Positions 10,769 through 22,020 of a stretch of 64,000 nt of DNA are shown here, in pieces. Source of the DNA: Erythroxylum novogranatense. Taxonomy: Eukaryota; Streptophyta; Magnoliopsida; Malpighiales; Erythroxylaceae. The notes under the pieces are model-generated. The model ran no database searches. It saw only the letters and a list, made by a program, of their open reading frames with translations, and had not been told where the DNA came from. Within the stretch, counting starts at the first letter, position 1; each line of letters starts with the position of its first letter. Where the stretch lies: contig CM057228.1 in assembly GCA_029891385.1 (NCBI GenBank), positions 81,828,964 through 81,892,963 on the forward strand, given 5' to 3'. Position numbers and translations under genes: made by a program.

Positions 10769-12080
10769 TCACCGGTAAAAATCGAGCTTCATCCCAATGG
10801 CTTGGCTCGTGCACTCGATATCCAACTCGACTTGGAGTCTCTCTACAAAATCATCGCTAAGCAAATGTTCTCCAAGAAGAGTGTCAATAGAAGATGTCAA
10901 AGTTTGTGCAAAATCACAACAAGCATCATCAATAACCGTGTCAAGCATATTTACTCCAAGCAAGGAGTAATCCTCGTGGGGGTGCTTCATTGCTTCATAC
11001 ATGTTGAAGCTCACCCTTTGATCGCCAACCTCCATGGTTATCTTCCCTTCCTTCATGCTAATCATGGTACTTGTTGTCCGAAGGAAGGGTTAGCCCAAGA
11101 ATCGGTGAAGTATCTGCACAACCTCGGTGGACATGTCAAGAACATAAAAATCAGCGGAAATACTAACCCTTTAACACGGGCGAAGATATCCTCAATGATA
11201 CCAACCGATGCCTAAAGGATCTATCATTAACCGGAGGACAACAGATGTAGGCAATACTTTTCACTCCTAAGGCCTCATAAACTGACTTAGGAATCACATT
11301 AATGGCAGCCCCTAAATCTAATAATGCTCTACCGATAGTCACTTTTCCTATAACACAAGGGATAGTGAACGATTCAGGATCTTGACACTTAACTAGAATT
11401 TGGGGCTTAAACAACGCAGACACATTTGAACTTACCTGGACTCTCTCGTTCGGCCTAAACTTTCTCTTGTTTGTGCACAAATCCTTTAAATATTTAGCGT
11501 AAGCCGGAACTCTCTTCACCAAGTCAAGTAAAGGGACATTCACTTCAACTTTCCCAAACAAATCAATGATTTCTTTCTCATGTTGTCTCTCATTTAAACG
11601 CTTACTCATCAAATATGAATTGGGAAATGGAAGGACTTGAATACTTACCTCCTTGCCTTTACCTGCTTGCTTGCTTGACTCACCATCTCTTGCTTGATCA
11701 TTGGAACTCTCTAAAGTAGTTCCCTTGCTCCTTGAAGCTTGCTCTCTCTCTTTCAGAAGCTCTTCTTCCTCACACTTTCGATTTCTTAATCTTATCTGTA
11801 GTGGAGGTCTTGACTCACTATCAATCTCATCCTCACATGGCTCTTCATCATCTTGAGGCTTAAACCTCACTTGCTTCCCACTTCTGAGGGCAATGGCATT
11901 CAAACTCTTCGGGTTCATAACAGTATTGGAAGGAATGGTCCCACTGCTTTTTGCCTAATTTTCACTCATGTTGTTGGACAACTGAGTGACATAAGAATTG
12001 ATGTTCTCGGCCTTGGTCTCCCATTGCTCCATTCTTTTCTCCAAGGCATTGAATCTGGCAACAGTCTTTGAGGAATCCTG
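10769..12080 (-). pseudogene. Element D protease region and linker
   Basis: Reading the minus strand from about 11918, the conserved plant-gypsy segment NPKSLNAIALRSGKQ is followed by PLLDLVKRVPAYAKYLKDLC and the protease. The protease catalytic motif appears as LLDLGAAINVIP, where leucine replaces the usual threonine of D-T/S-G. The frame breaks near 11240. It resumes at 11065 with the post-protease segment MISMKEGKITMEVGDQ and ends at 10769. In Athila-type elements RT would follow here; instead the coding sequence stops. A stop near 12080 separates this part from gag. The aspartic protease would process the Gag precursor. Confidence 0.8.
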
Positions 12081-13374
12081 TTAAATCAAAGAAGCAATTG
12101 CATTAAACTGGTTAGCATTGGAATCCCTCTCTTCCTTCATCAAGGTCATCATACTGTGGAGCAACTGATTGGTATCCTCCTTTGGTGGGACTACAGGGCT
12201 TCTTTGTTGATTGGGGAATCGGCTAGTGGAAGTGCCGCTCCTCCTCCTTGTAAATCTGCCTAGCTCTGTTCTCCTCATTCCTCCAACTGAATCTCGGATT
12301 GGATTTCCATCCCTCATTGTAGGTGTTGGAGGATGGGTCCCATTTCTGATTCTGCCTGCCTTGATACATTGCTGAGACTTCCTCATATCGTCCTGGGCAA
12401 ACACTCGAAATATGCATTACCGACCCACAATTTTCACAACTAGGTGCGGTAAGCTCTGTTGAAGAAGTAGAGCGTTGCACATTCAAATTTTTCAGCTCAG
12501 CCGTGATGTAGGACAGCTGTGATGATATCCGACTCTCCAAAGAGTCCACTTTCGACTCTAGGCTCTCCATTCTTTTAGCTTGAGCCGTCAAGGCTCCCAA
12601 CTCATGCACTCCTCTTTGATCTCGACCTTTGTCTCACTGATGGTTTAAGGCCATCTTCTTGATCGATCCCATGCTTCCAAGGCGTGAGGTCAATCAAAGA
12701 TCCTCCAGATCTGACATCTAACATACCCTTCTCCCGCTCTTCAACCCATCATAAAAGTATTGCACCAATTGCTCATCGTGAATCTGGTGATGGGGGCATC
12801 TAGAAAGAAGGTCTTGGAAACGGTTCCAATAGTCATACAGTGACTCATCATAATCCTGGAGGGCTGAATAAATCTCCTTCCTCGTGGAAGATGTCCTGGA
12901 AGCTGGAAAGTATTTCTCCAGAAAGGCCTTCCTCAGATTGGCCCAGCTATGGTAAGCATTGGCCACATGCCTCGGAAGACTCATATACCACTCTCGTGCT
13001 TTCCCTTCCAAAGACAAATGAAACACCTTCCAAAGTACTTGATCCAAAGTAGCTCCCACTGGCTTCATACTCTGGCAGATCATTGTCAAATCTTGTAAGT
13101 GCATATATGGATCCTCTCCTGCCAAACCATGAAATTTAGGAAGAGAATTAATCAGCAAACCTTTAATCTCAAAATTAACATCAAAATTAGGGCAAGCAGT
13201 AGTAAATGGATCATAATGCACATCAGATGTTGTTGCCTCCCTAATTGTCCTACGTCGCTGATTCTCATTGTTCTCTCCCACTCTCTCATGCTCACCATTT
13301 CCTCCATTAGTTCCATTTCTAGGTTGGTGAACAGGATAATCAGGATTTGGGTAAATATTAGGATTCTCAGCCAT
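12081..13374 (-). pseudogene. Element D gag
   Basis: Gag of an Athila-like gypsy element, the structural RNA-binding protein. The first frame begins at the ATG at 13374 (MAENPNIYPNPD); the longer GTG-started frame is not used. It holds the retrotransposon-gag fold region with GKAREWYMSLP, KAFLEKYFPASRT and QLVQYFYDGL. It ends at a frameshift at about 12718. A second frame (12609-12223) has a coiled coil (MESLESKVDSLESRI) and a CCHC zinc knuckle CENCGSVMHISSVC. Frame changes at about 12650 and 12230 break it. The knuckle cysteines and histidine are intact. Confidence 0.85.
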
Positions 13375-13782
13375 GTTCTCACTATCTCGCTCAACCACAC
13401 TCCTTCTCTCTTATTCTTTCCTTTCTTTCCTAAGTCTCCTCAAATGTCTCTCAACTTTTGGATGGGCCGAACAAGTTTACCTCTCCGGGCATGCACCAAA
13501 AGCAATCCACAAACTAAAGAATGGTATCAAAAATGCTCACAATCACAAAATCGATAAAAGTGAAATGCGATGAATGTGAGAGTATGGATGTATGAATGTA
13601 TGTATGAGTGTGTATGTGTGAAAAATGTGTAAAGTATGAAATAAGATCAAAGTATGATGTATGCGTGTGCAAAGGGAAATCAAATCTATACTATGAACAA
13701 GTGTAAAAATCAAACTATCTAAATGCAATCAAAAACAATGATTCCTATTATCAACGACAAGTCATAAATGACAATCGCTTGG

Positions 13783-13801
13783 TTCCCCGGCAATGGCGTC
13801 A
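13783..13801 (-). other. Primer-binding site of element D
   Basis: Four bases inside the 5' LTR the minus strand reads TGACGCCATTGCCGGGGAA. It resembles the TGGCGCC-ATTGCCGGGG primer sites of Athila/Tat-type elements, reported to pair with a tRNA other than initiator methionine. One G-to-A change at the third base breaks the match. Confidence 0.75.
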
Positions 13802-13804
13802 ATT

Positions 13805-15333
13805 TGATCGCGGTTCTGTCGATGCGATCTTACGATCGATCCTTGGAAACCGGTCAAATAGAATAAATTCCTAGATTGCGGTGTAGGATGCAACCTCGGG
13901 TCGTCTCACTTAATTGGAACCAAATGAAAATAGTCTAATCTAGCCTAAATCGTCTCATTTAATTCATACATTAATTGGAACCAAATGAAAATGGTCGTCT
14001 CAAAAATTGCAATCGAAGTTGATAAACGGGGCTTTGGTAATTTGGTCGAAACCAATAAAGTAATCAAAATTTAACAAAAAGTATAAATGAATATTTTTGG
14101 GATTTTTGAAATAATGCAATAAACAAAGAATCGGATAAAATCAAATTGATAAAATCCTCTTGAAAATGAGGCTTAGGCTATCACAGTTCAAAAATGGTTT
14201 TCGGGGATATAATCCACTAAGTTTCGAAAGATCAACCCTAAAGGACTCTTTAGGTCCAAAAATTTAATTAATGAACTCCATCATTTAAATCTTTGTTAAA
14301 AACCTTAGTGTGACAATTGGACAAGCAAATGCAATTGGTCAAATGAATAAAACACAACAATCTCAATCAAACACAACTAAATGATTAAAACCGTGAATGC
14401 AGTATCCAATGACATATATGAAACTTCATATATTAGGCATCAAAATGTTCTACAGATTACTTTGTCCAAATTTCAACATAGTATCAACACACGGTTAAAC
14501 TATAACAATGCTAATCTAAATATATCGATGCAATCCTCTAACTCGAAGTTTACACAAATATACTAGACTTGGATACTAAGTGATTACTCCCTTGAAGCTC
14601 TATAAACTCAAGCCATTGCTACATCTTCAAGAGGAAGGTTGAAGCAGCTACGCATGACTCCGGTCGATCCCTCGGATCTTTGGAGAATGAGCGAGGCTCA
14701 TGTTTGCGAAGACGATGACGGTGATGATGGCGACTGTGGTGATGATGGTAGACGATACTAAAAATGTGAAGGTCTTCTCCTTCCAGAGTCTGCGTTCCAA
14801 GCCGTCTCTGTATTCAAAAATCTGCGTGACAAAAGTCTCTCGATGACCTAAAATAGCAAGTCTTATATGATGGATCACGGGCCGGGTTGGAACAGTGAGA
14901 TGAACTTTTCATAAACAGGTCGGGTATCCGTTCATACGTCGTGATAAATAAGATAAATGAATTAAATTCATCGCTACGTGTGCACTCGTCTGCTCGTCGC
15001 GTCGTGTACATTGCCGTGCGTCGCAACGTGCGGAAGTGTGCTCGCCGCGTCGTGTGAGATGCCATGCATCGCGACGTGCGGAAGGACTGTTGACTTCTTA
15101 CGTTGACTCCTTTGTTCCTGCAACAAAACAATAACAATTTGCAGTATCAATTGTCCCAATAAAAACTATGGAAAAATAAGTATCAAATCATGACAATTTA
15201 CTGACAAATTGAGAATTGAAAGAACTCAGTATGAGGAACCAATTTAAGCAAAAAAATCATCAATCAGGAGTCAATACATGCATAAGCAGCTATGAAAATG
15301 CAGCCAATTTATAATATAAACTTGGCTCAATCA
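13805..15333 (-). repeat. 5' LTR of element D
   Basis: About 1.53 kb. It has the same TGATCGCGG and CTCAATCA ends as the left copy and is followed by the CTTCC target duplication. It is about 58 bp longer than the 3' LTR. Part of that is an imperfect local repetition near 13940-13990 of the 'tcgtctca...aattggaaccaaatgaaaat' segment. Confidence 0.9.
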
Positions 15334-15745
15334 CTTCCACCGACCGGTCGATCTGTTTCTTAAAGACTTCCATGACGAGTCGCTGATAAGTCGCCCCCGC
15401 GTTCTTCAAGCCAAAAGACATTACTTGATAGCAATATGTGCCTTGATCGGTTATGAAGGCGGTCTTTTCTTCGTCTTCCAGACTCATTTGAATCTGGTGA
15501 TAGCCCGAGAAAGCGTCCAGTAAGCTGAGGAGTTCATGCCCTGAGGTAGAGTCCACTAGCTAGTCGATCTTGGGCAAGGGGAAACTGTCCTTTGGACATG
15601 CTTTGTTCAAATCGGTGAAATCTATGCACATTCTCCACTTCCCGTTCTTCTTTTTCACTAAAACCACATTGGCGAGCCATTCAGGGTACTTGACTTCTCG
15701 GCTGAACCCGGCCTCGAGTAACTTTTCTACTTCTTTCTCGATCAC
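15334..15745 (-). pseudogene. Gypsy G reverse transcriptase, N-terminal part
   Basis: The minus strand encodes the gypsy RT fingers and palm: EVEKLLEAGFSREVKYPEWL, VKKKNGKWRMCIDFTDLNKA, then after an in-frame TAG at 15557-15559 the segment LLDAFSGYHQI and MSFGLKNAGATYQRLV. The frame ends in the CTTCC duplication of insertion D and continues at 7321 with YVDD. The TAG and the insertion each inactivate it. Element F at 23002-23508 is the best match. Confidence 0.9.
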
Positions 15746-16648
15746 CCCCTGTTGCTCCTTCTTGTGCCATCGCTTTTACATCGATCGACCAGAATCATGC
15801 GAATTTCGAGGGAGTCTTGACGAACCGATCGGAAAATTTCAGGCATGTCGCCGGCACCCAGCGAAGACCGATCTATTTTTCACCGCGGTTTGTCATCTCT
15901 TTAACTAGGTCGCCTGCATTCGAAGCCTAGGTTTGTGAATTTAGAAGAATTAAACCGCCTAGTCCGACCATTGTGTTTCTTCCATCGGGTTCATCCTATC
16001 CATCTCCTCGTCGGCTCTCACATCAAGAGAGCTCGTCAGGACTACCGCCCCGTCTAATGTCTTCGTTTCTGCTAAGTAACATTCCCTGGCAATTCTCTGC
16101 TGACCCCTGACAACACCAACTCCGTGTAGTGTCAGGAACTTCATAACTTGGTAGTAGGTGGAGATGACCGATCTTAGGGCATTTTGAGTAGCCCGCCCGA
16201 TTATTGCATTGTACGCCCCTTGAAACTTTACGACTAGGAACTCAACGTCCCTTTCTATCTGACATGGCTTCTGTCCGAACTTCACTTTCAAATTCACCCG
16301 GGTGAACGTGTAGGCTGACGCTCCGGTTACTCCTTTAATGGGGTCGTCCGTTGGTAGTAGTCGATCTTCGGGTACCTTCATCTGCTTGAAGGCCTCGTAA
16401 TACAACAAGTCGACCGAACTGCCTGTATCAATCATCACCCGCTTCACCTCATAACCATCCATGTTCAGATTTACCACGAGTGCGTCATCATAAGGGCAAC
16501 TTACTCCATCGAGGTCGGATTCATCGAATGATATCATCCCGTCGTTCTCCCTCGGCTTTTTGGTGGATGAGTCTCTGCCGACCTGTTTGGCATATCTTTT
16601 TCTCCCTTTGGTGGTGGACCCGCCTACTGCATTTCCACCGAAAATCAT
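15746..16648 (-). pseudogene. Gypsy G protease region
   Basis: The frame at 16648-15959 (minus) encodes an aspartic protease of gypsy type. The catalytic motif is MIDTGSSVDLLYYEAF, preceded by ISFDESDLDGVSCPYDDAL. A conserved stretch ending AYNAIIGRATQNAL is the flap/substrate-loop region. The frame stops at 15959. The linker to RT (15746-15958) is recognisable in F (22800-23000) but out of frame here. The DTGSS catalytic site is intact in G but scrambled in F. Confidence 0.85.
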
Positions 16649-18187
16649 GTTAATAACCCCAGTCGGTCGATCGTCTTGTTGCCCAGTGTTTCTGTCGTTT
16701 CTTTCCCTCGATCGCCCTATCTCTTCTCGTCGATTATCTCATTAGTCGTTACGCCTCCCTCCGTCGTTCTGTCATTTCGCCTCCGGTAGTCGCTTATTGT
16801 CCGATCGACCACACATCAATGATTGTCCCGATCGGCGTTTGTTCGTCTTCACGAACCGTCTAACCTTCCCTTTGTATGAGGGATTCGATTTCTTTTTTAA
16901 ACCGCCAAAGAATCTTCCGTATCATGACCGACCTCTTTGTGGAAACGACAATATAGATCCGGGTTCCTATCCTTGTAAGGGGTCTTCATTTTAATGGATT
17001 TTCGGATAGTTTCCCCATCCGCTCTCATGGCCGCCAGTACTTCCGCATATCGTTTGTTAAGCGGGGTGAAGTCTTGTTGATGTCACTGCCGAATCGATCG
17101 ACTTTCTCGGTCGATGATCCTCATCTTTTATGAGACTCATCTACCCTACCACTCGGCCCGCGATCATCTGCCCGGCGTTTTGTATTCTTTAATACTTCTT
17201 CGAGCTGAATGTACTTGTCTGTCCGGTGTCTGATCTCCTGAATAGATCGGGGCTGATCAAGGGCTAACGACTTCTTAAACTCCTCGTCCCTCGTATTGCT
17301 CATTAGCGCGACCAGCATAGACGAGCAAGTGAGGTCGGGGACCTCGACCGCTTCGTTATTGAACCGAGTGATGAACTCGCGCAGACTTTCATTCCTTCCT
17401 TGGGTAAGTTGCATTACCTCTAAAGCTGTCTTCTGTGGCCGTTTACTGGTGGCGAACTGGTTGAGGAAAAGTAGCCTGAAATCCTCAAAGCAGGTGATAC
17501 AGCCCGGGGGTAGACATTGAGAAAAAGTAGCCTGAAATCCTCAAACCAAGTGTAGAAAGCCTTACATTGGATGGCATCTGGCACGCAGTGCAGATTCATC
17601 ATCGACTGGAAGTATTGTAAGTAATCCAGGGGGTCGGTCTTGCCAGTGTATTTTTCAGACGTTGGTATTTTGGTTTCAGGTGCCGGGAGGCTATCCAAAA
17701 TTTTCGGAGTGAAGGGAGAGTTGTATTGTGATGTCGGGCGATCTGGACGGAAGCTCATAGCTGCGTTAATCCGATCGTCCACGATTTTTTCTAGGTTTTC
17801 GGTCTGGTGGTGATCGGTCGTCATCTTTGATGCATGTCAGCGACTTGCCGCCACGAGATGACTAGCCATCTTTGGTTGAGATTGCAAAATTTGACGGATC
17901 AATAGATCAGCCGCTTCCTCAATCTATTTCCTGGTGAGGGAGGTGTGCACAGCCGGAAGAGGATCTGCATCCGATCGATGCCGGAGATTCGGGTGTATAT
18001 TGAGTGCAGCGTTATCCTCTAAAGCGACACTCTGTTCTTCTTGTTCCAAATCCTGAGGTTGTGGTTGATCGTTAGGATCTGAGGATTCTGTGCAGGAAAC
18101 ATGTGGTGCAGGTGGCAGAGTTGCAGGTAGCTGCAAACTCATGCGTTGCATCGCCAGAGCCGCAACAGCGGCTATATCAGGGTTCAT
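16649..18187 (-). pseudogene. Gypsy G gag
   Basis: Starts at the ATG at 18187 (MNPDIAAVAALAMQ) and breaks at 17924. It resumes in 17824-17420 with TENLEKIVDDRINAAMSF, YTGKTDPLDYLQYFQSM and HCVPDAIQCKAF, and again in 17414-17121 with MQLTQGRNESLREFITRFNN and LTCSSMLVALM. The last part near 16800-16990 keeps a degraded CX2-FHxxxGH knuckle (YCRFHKEVGHDTED). A 57-bp-spaced imperfect duplication at 17461-17546 disrupts the middle. The protein would be the particle-forming Gag. Confidence 0.82.
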
Positions 18188-18239
18188 CGCCGCCGCCTAA
18201 CTGATCTGTGTGTTTCTAGACGTGGTGCCCGGAAGTCGG

Positions 18240-18257
18240 GCCCCACGGTGGGCACCA
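18240..18257 (-). other. Primer-binding site of gypsy G
   Basis: The minus strand reads TGGTGCCCACCGTGGGGCC two bases inside the LTR. Element F has TGGCGCCCACCGTGGGGCC at the same place, so the two relatives differ by one C/T. The site type is that of Tat-like plant gypsy elements. Confidence 0.85.
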
Positions 18258-18259
18258 AT

Positions 18260-18669
18260 TGGTTCTGCTGGATTTTGGCTGAACTGTACGTTGCCATTCT
18301 GCTTCATGAGTCTGCTGCTTTCTGTGATGAGTCCGACGTGAAGATACCTGCAAAACAAGGAAGGCACATTGGGGGTTGTGTCCCGATTAGTCCCTCCGAC
18401 GCTCAAGTAAATCTTTTTGTGAAGGTGAGGTTGATCAATGCAAAGAAAACGACTAGGTTATGATTTCGTACCTCAATTATGGGAGGATTATACCTTATAT
18501 ATGGTTTTGCAGTTAAGTTTAGGTCTTTACGTGTTTGCATGGGAGACTTCTTCTATAGATGAGCCAAAGAGGGCATGGGTTTCGGCATAAGACTGATCTC
18601 CGATGAATGGACCGATCGGCCCACGGGTCGTCTTGACTGGATCCGGTCCCAATACGGCCGACCCGACCA
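18260..18669 (-). repeat. 5' LTR of gypsy G
   Basis: 410 bp, bounded on the minus strand by TGGTCGGGTCGG and CAGAACCA, like the 413-bp LTR of F. It has a TATATA core at about 18490-18503 on the minus strand. The 3' partner LTR is missing, so the flanking GGAGA (18670-18674) cannot be confirmed as a target duplication. Confidence 0.88.
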
Positions 18670-20108
18670 GGAGAAAATGTCTGGATCAAAATTTTCCGAG
18701 TGACGAACCGATTGGCTAATTCGTCTCCAAGTTTTTTAGCCACTGGGATTCTTGCTGTTGTTTGTAATTAAATCAGCAAGTGTTAAACAATTAGTCGTGC
18801 TCGTCTTTTCTGTGAGTACAGTAAAAGCTGTTGGGTTTGACATGAAAGCTGGTATTTCATCAGCTGCAATTAGAAAATATCAAAACTTGCATCCATACAT
18901 AGTCTGCCAATCTGGGCAGTATCGTCCTTGGCATGCGGTGATCTGCCAATAGATTGGTAGAATCGTCCTTCAATCTGGGCAGTATTGTCCTTGGCATGTG
19001 GTGGTGTGCCAATAGATTGGCAGAATCGTCCTTCAATCTGGGCAGTATCGGCCTTGGCACGTGTTTAATGTAGACATTCCAAAAACGTAAAACCTTGAAA
19101 CGGTGTTACCCACCAATAAACAGTTCTGCCAAATGATACTCTACAATTTGCAACATAGCCAAAGATTAGCAGCAACCAAGCATAGTGGTGCTTAACCTGA
19201 GAACTAATGGGCGATGCTTGGTTACGAGTTCGAATATGTTATTATAGTAAAACGAACATTTGAGCGGGGTTGCAACAATTAGAATGGGAAGGTTTAAGGT
19301 TCTATTTTTAAGGTCGCAAAGGACATCTTCTGTGGTGACTAACCACTGAACCTTTGAATCGTATCACAACCTCCCTTCTCCCACATTAATCTCGATCACC
19401 TTTATTTATTTAAAGCTATCTGAATCAACTTCAAACATAGCTTAAAGCGAAATGTAATTAAGGAATACCTTCACTTGATCTTGATTCGTATGCATTAGTC
19501 TCTACTTTTGACTCTTCATCCTCCACCACCATATATAATTACAATTACATTTTCAAAGTAAACACCTTTATTTGTTTGTTTACTTTAGTTTTATTTTATC
19601 CCTCTCCAACCAAATAAAAAGAGAATCTACTTTACTAAAAAAAAATTCAGGTAAATGAGTTATGACACTTCTTATGAAGCTCACTCAATGGTAATGCTTC
19701 CCAAGTGTCCCACAACTCTTTTTTTCTTGAGTTTTTTGTTATTATTTTATTTCATTTTATAGTCACAGAATCTTTTCTGCTATTTCTAGTCGAGGATCGA
19801 AATGTTGTCATACACGAAAAAAATGTTAATTTTATCAGGCACACAGATCTTAGTTGAAGAAAAAGAAAGAAACGGTAGAGAGGGCAAACCAGATAGTGTA
19901 ATACGATGGACAGCCGCTGGGAATGCAATTAATACTTTGTTTGGAACACAATGCACTTAGAATGTTATAGTTCCATTGTAAGTGCTTAACCTCGTGACTC
20001 GTGTACACTATAATATATGGGTCAAGCCTACTCATCATAGTAGGTTCATGAACGCAGGCCCAATAACAAGTTAGAGAGAGAATTACCAAGCTTAATTATC
20101 TTGATATC
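18670..20108. other. Intergenic DNA between elements G and F
   Basis: About 1.4 kb between two retrotransposons. Apart from the 63-bp tandem repeat it is AT-rich single-copy-looking sequence. I see no gene, RNA gene or element end in it, and the short ORFs have no recognisable domain. Confidence 0.6.
18908..19072. repeat. 63-bp tandem repeat, about 2.6 copies
   Basis: Unit starts with CAATCTGGGCAGTAT recur at 18908, 18971 and 19034, exactly 63 bp apart, with a few substitutions. Each unit holds TGCCAATAGATTGG. Because 63 is divisible by three, the repeat leaves an open minus-strand frame (MPRTILPRLKDDS repeats), which I treat as a by-product. Confidence 0.85.
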
Positions 20109-20113
20109 AAATT
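20109..20113. repeat. Target-site duplication AAATT of gypsy F (left copy)
   Basis: AAATT precedes the LTR start TGGTCGGG here, and an identical AAATT follows the other LTR at 39118-39122. This ties the two LTRs, 18.6 kb apart, into one insertion. Confidence 0.85.
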
Positions 20114-20526
20114 TGGTCGGGTCGACTATATTTGGGCCCGAGCCCAATTACAACAACCCACAGGCCGATCAGTCAGTCCTACACCTATTGATTAATCTAG
20201 GCTTGATCCACACATCCGAGGCCCATTAGCAGAAGGCAATCTCCCATGCAAACACGTAAAAACCTAAACCTAACTGCAAAACCATATAAAATGTATTATT
20301 CTCCCATAATCGAGGTACGAGATCATAACCTAATTTGTTTTTCTCTGCATCGATTCCCACCTTCACCAGAAAACTTACTTGAGCGTCGGAGGGGCTAATC
20401 GGGATGTCACCCCCGACGAGCCTTCCTTGTTTTGCAAGTATATTTATGTCGAAGAACAACGCAGAAGGTTGCCAACTCATGGATCCAAACGGCAACGCAC
20501 CGTTCAGCCTGAATCCGACAGAACCA
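20114..20526 (+). repeat. 5' LTR of gypsy F
   Basis: 413 bp from TGGTCGGGTCG to CAGAACCA. It closely matches the 3' LTR at 38706-39117 and is related to the LTR of G. A TATAAAA box lies at 20285-20291 on the plus strand. ORFs called across this LTR on both strands are chance frames. Confidence 0.9.
20285..20291 (+). promoter_or_regulatory. Candidate TATA box in LTR F
   Basis: TATAAAA in the sense orientation about 170 bp into a 413-bp LTR, a usual place for an LTR promoter. The 3' LTR keeps ATATAAAAGG at the same point. Confidence 0.5.
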
Positions 20527-20528
20527 AT

Positions 20529-20546
20529 TGGCGCCCACCGTGGGGC
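20529..20546 (+). other. Primer-binding site of gypsy F
   Basis: TGGCGCCCACCGTGGGGC starts two bases after the 5' LTR. It is the intact version of the primer site seen with one change in G. Confidence 0.88.
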
Positions 20547-22020
20547 CCGACTTCCGGGAACCACGTCCAGAACCACACAAATCAGCCAGGCGGCGGCGAC
20601 GAATTCGATGTAGGCATTTGTCGCGGCCACGAGCGATCTGGCGTCTGGGTTTGCTGTTGCTACGCAATTATCTTGCCGCCGCACCGCATGCCTCTCGCCG
20701 CGGAATCCTCTCGATCCTAACGATCAACAAAGAACCTCAAACCTTGGAGCAGGAAGAAGCGGGCGTGGGCATGGAGGATAACGTCGCACCAGTACACACC
20801 AATCTTCAACACCGATCGGTCAGTAACCTATTCCTACATGCACTCCGTCTAACGGAAAGCAGATCGAGGAAGTAGCCGATCTATTGATTCGCCAGATCCT
20901 GCAGTCCCAAATGGCCAAGAATAACAGACGCGTCGCACGGCGAGTCACGCGACAAACCAGCATGATGACCGATCGCCACGAGACACAAAACCTAGAAAAA
21001 ATCGTGGACGATCGGATTAACGCGGCTATGAGCTTCCGTCGAGATCGCCCGACGGTGCAGTACAGCTCTCCCTTTACTCCGGAGATCTTGGATAGCCTCG
21101 ATACAGCACAAAAATACCGACCCAGAAATACCGCGAAGACCGACCACCTGGACTACTGCAACACTTCCAGTCCATGATGAGCCTACATTGTGTCCCGGAC
21201 GCTATCCAATGTAAGGCTTTCTGCACGGCCTTCCAAGAGGGAGCTCGGCGATGATTCAACAGCTTGCCTCTCTAACAGATCACTTGTTCGAAGATTTCAA
21301 GGAGTTATTCTGAATCGATTAAGCCACGAGTGGCGGCCATGAAAAAAAGCTTTGGAGGTGATGCAACTCACCCAGGAGGAATGAGAGTTTGCATGGAGTT
21401 CATCAACCGGTTCAACAATGAAGCGGTCGAGGTTCCCGACCTTACTTGCTCGTCTATCTTGGCGCTTTCATGAACAATATGAGGACGAGGAGTTCAAGAA
21501 GTCATTAGCCCTCGATCGGTCCGATCTGCTCAGAAATAAGAAACAGGCGATAGTACATTCAACTTGAATAAGTGTTGAAAAATCGAGGCGTCGGACGGAT
21601 GATCGCTCACCAAATGATAGGGCGACGAATTCGCTGCAAGCAAAAAAACCGGTCGAGGTGGAGAAGGCCAACCGATCGGCGAGGATATGGGCGGAGTTCA
21701 CTCCACTAAACAAGACATATCTTTGAAATCTTGGCGGTATGAGAGCGAATGGGAAACTATCAGAGAGTGGAAAAATGAAGACCCTTATAAGGGCGGGAAC
21801 CCCAACTTGTATTGCCGTTTCCACGGAGAGGTCGGTCACGACACGGAAAATTGCTGGCGATTGAAAAAGAGATCGAACTCCTCATTCAAAAGGAAGGTTA
21901 GGCGGTTCGTGAAACACGAACAAAATGCCGATCATGAGCAGGTCGAGACGGACGATAGGCGACCACCACAGGAATCGAAATGATGAAATGAAGGCGACGA
22001 ACACAAATATAGATGACCGA
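20547..22020 (+). pseudogene. Gypsy F gag remnant
   Basis: Matches G's gag in pieces. ETQNLEKIVDDRINAAMSF lies in 20884-21177, then AIQCKAF-like and FINRFNNEAVEVPDLTCSS stretches follow in shifting frames to about 21470. At 21687-21983 there is a knuckle-like YCRFHGEVGHDTENCW, with spacing typical of Tat gag. Many stops and frame changes make it non-functional. The N-terminal start is not preserved. Confidence 0.78.

Larger units (their letters stand above)
7322..15333 (-). mobile_element. Element D: pol-less Athila-like gypsy (gag-protease only), minus strand
   Basis: An 8.0-kb LTR element nested in gypsy G. Both LTRs, a 5-bp target duplication, a primer site and a polypurine tract are visible. 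Coding sequence is limited to gag and protease (10769-13374). No RT, RNase H or integrase motif occurs between 8793 and 10768. Gag and protease closely match element E. Mobilisation would need enzymes supplied by another element. The gag-pro sequence and LTR style fit the Athila/Tat branch of plant gypsy elements; the lineage assignment is inferred. Confidence 0.88.
6933..18669 (-). mobile_element. Gypsy element G (Tat-like), minus strand, 3'-truncated, interrupted by D
   Basis: A Ty3/gypsy retrotransposon of the same family as F, in opposite orientation. It has a 5' LTR (18260-18669), a primer site, gag, protease and the first part of RT down to 15339. It resumes after insertion D at 7321 with the RT YVDD motif and stops at about 6933. 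RNase H, integrase, the antisense ORF and the 3' LTR are missing. It lies outside D and is therefore older than D. Confidence 0.88.

Noticed and set aside
13099..13573. Plus-strand ORFs of up to 152 codons opposite the gag of D
   Set aside because: Shadow frames of the minus-strand gag, without domain or start context.
19190..19260. Possible tRNA gene from GAGTTCGAATA, a B-box-like string
   Set aside because: No A box at the right distance and no cloverleaf could be drawn.
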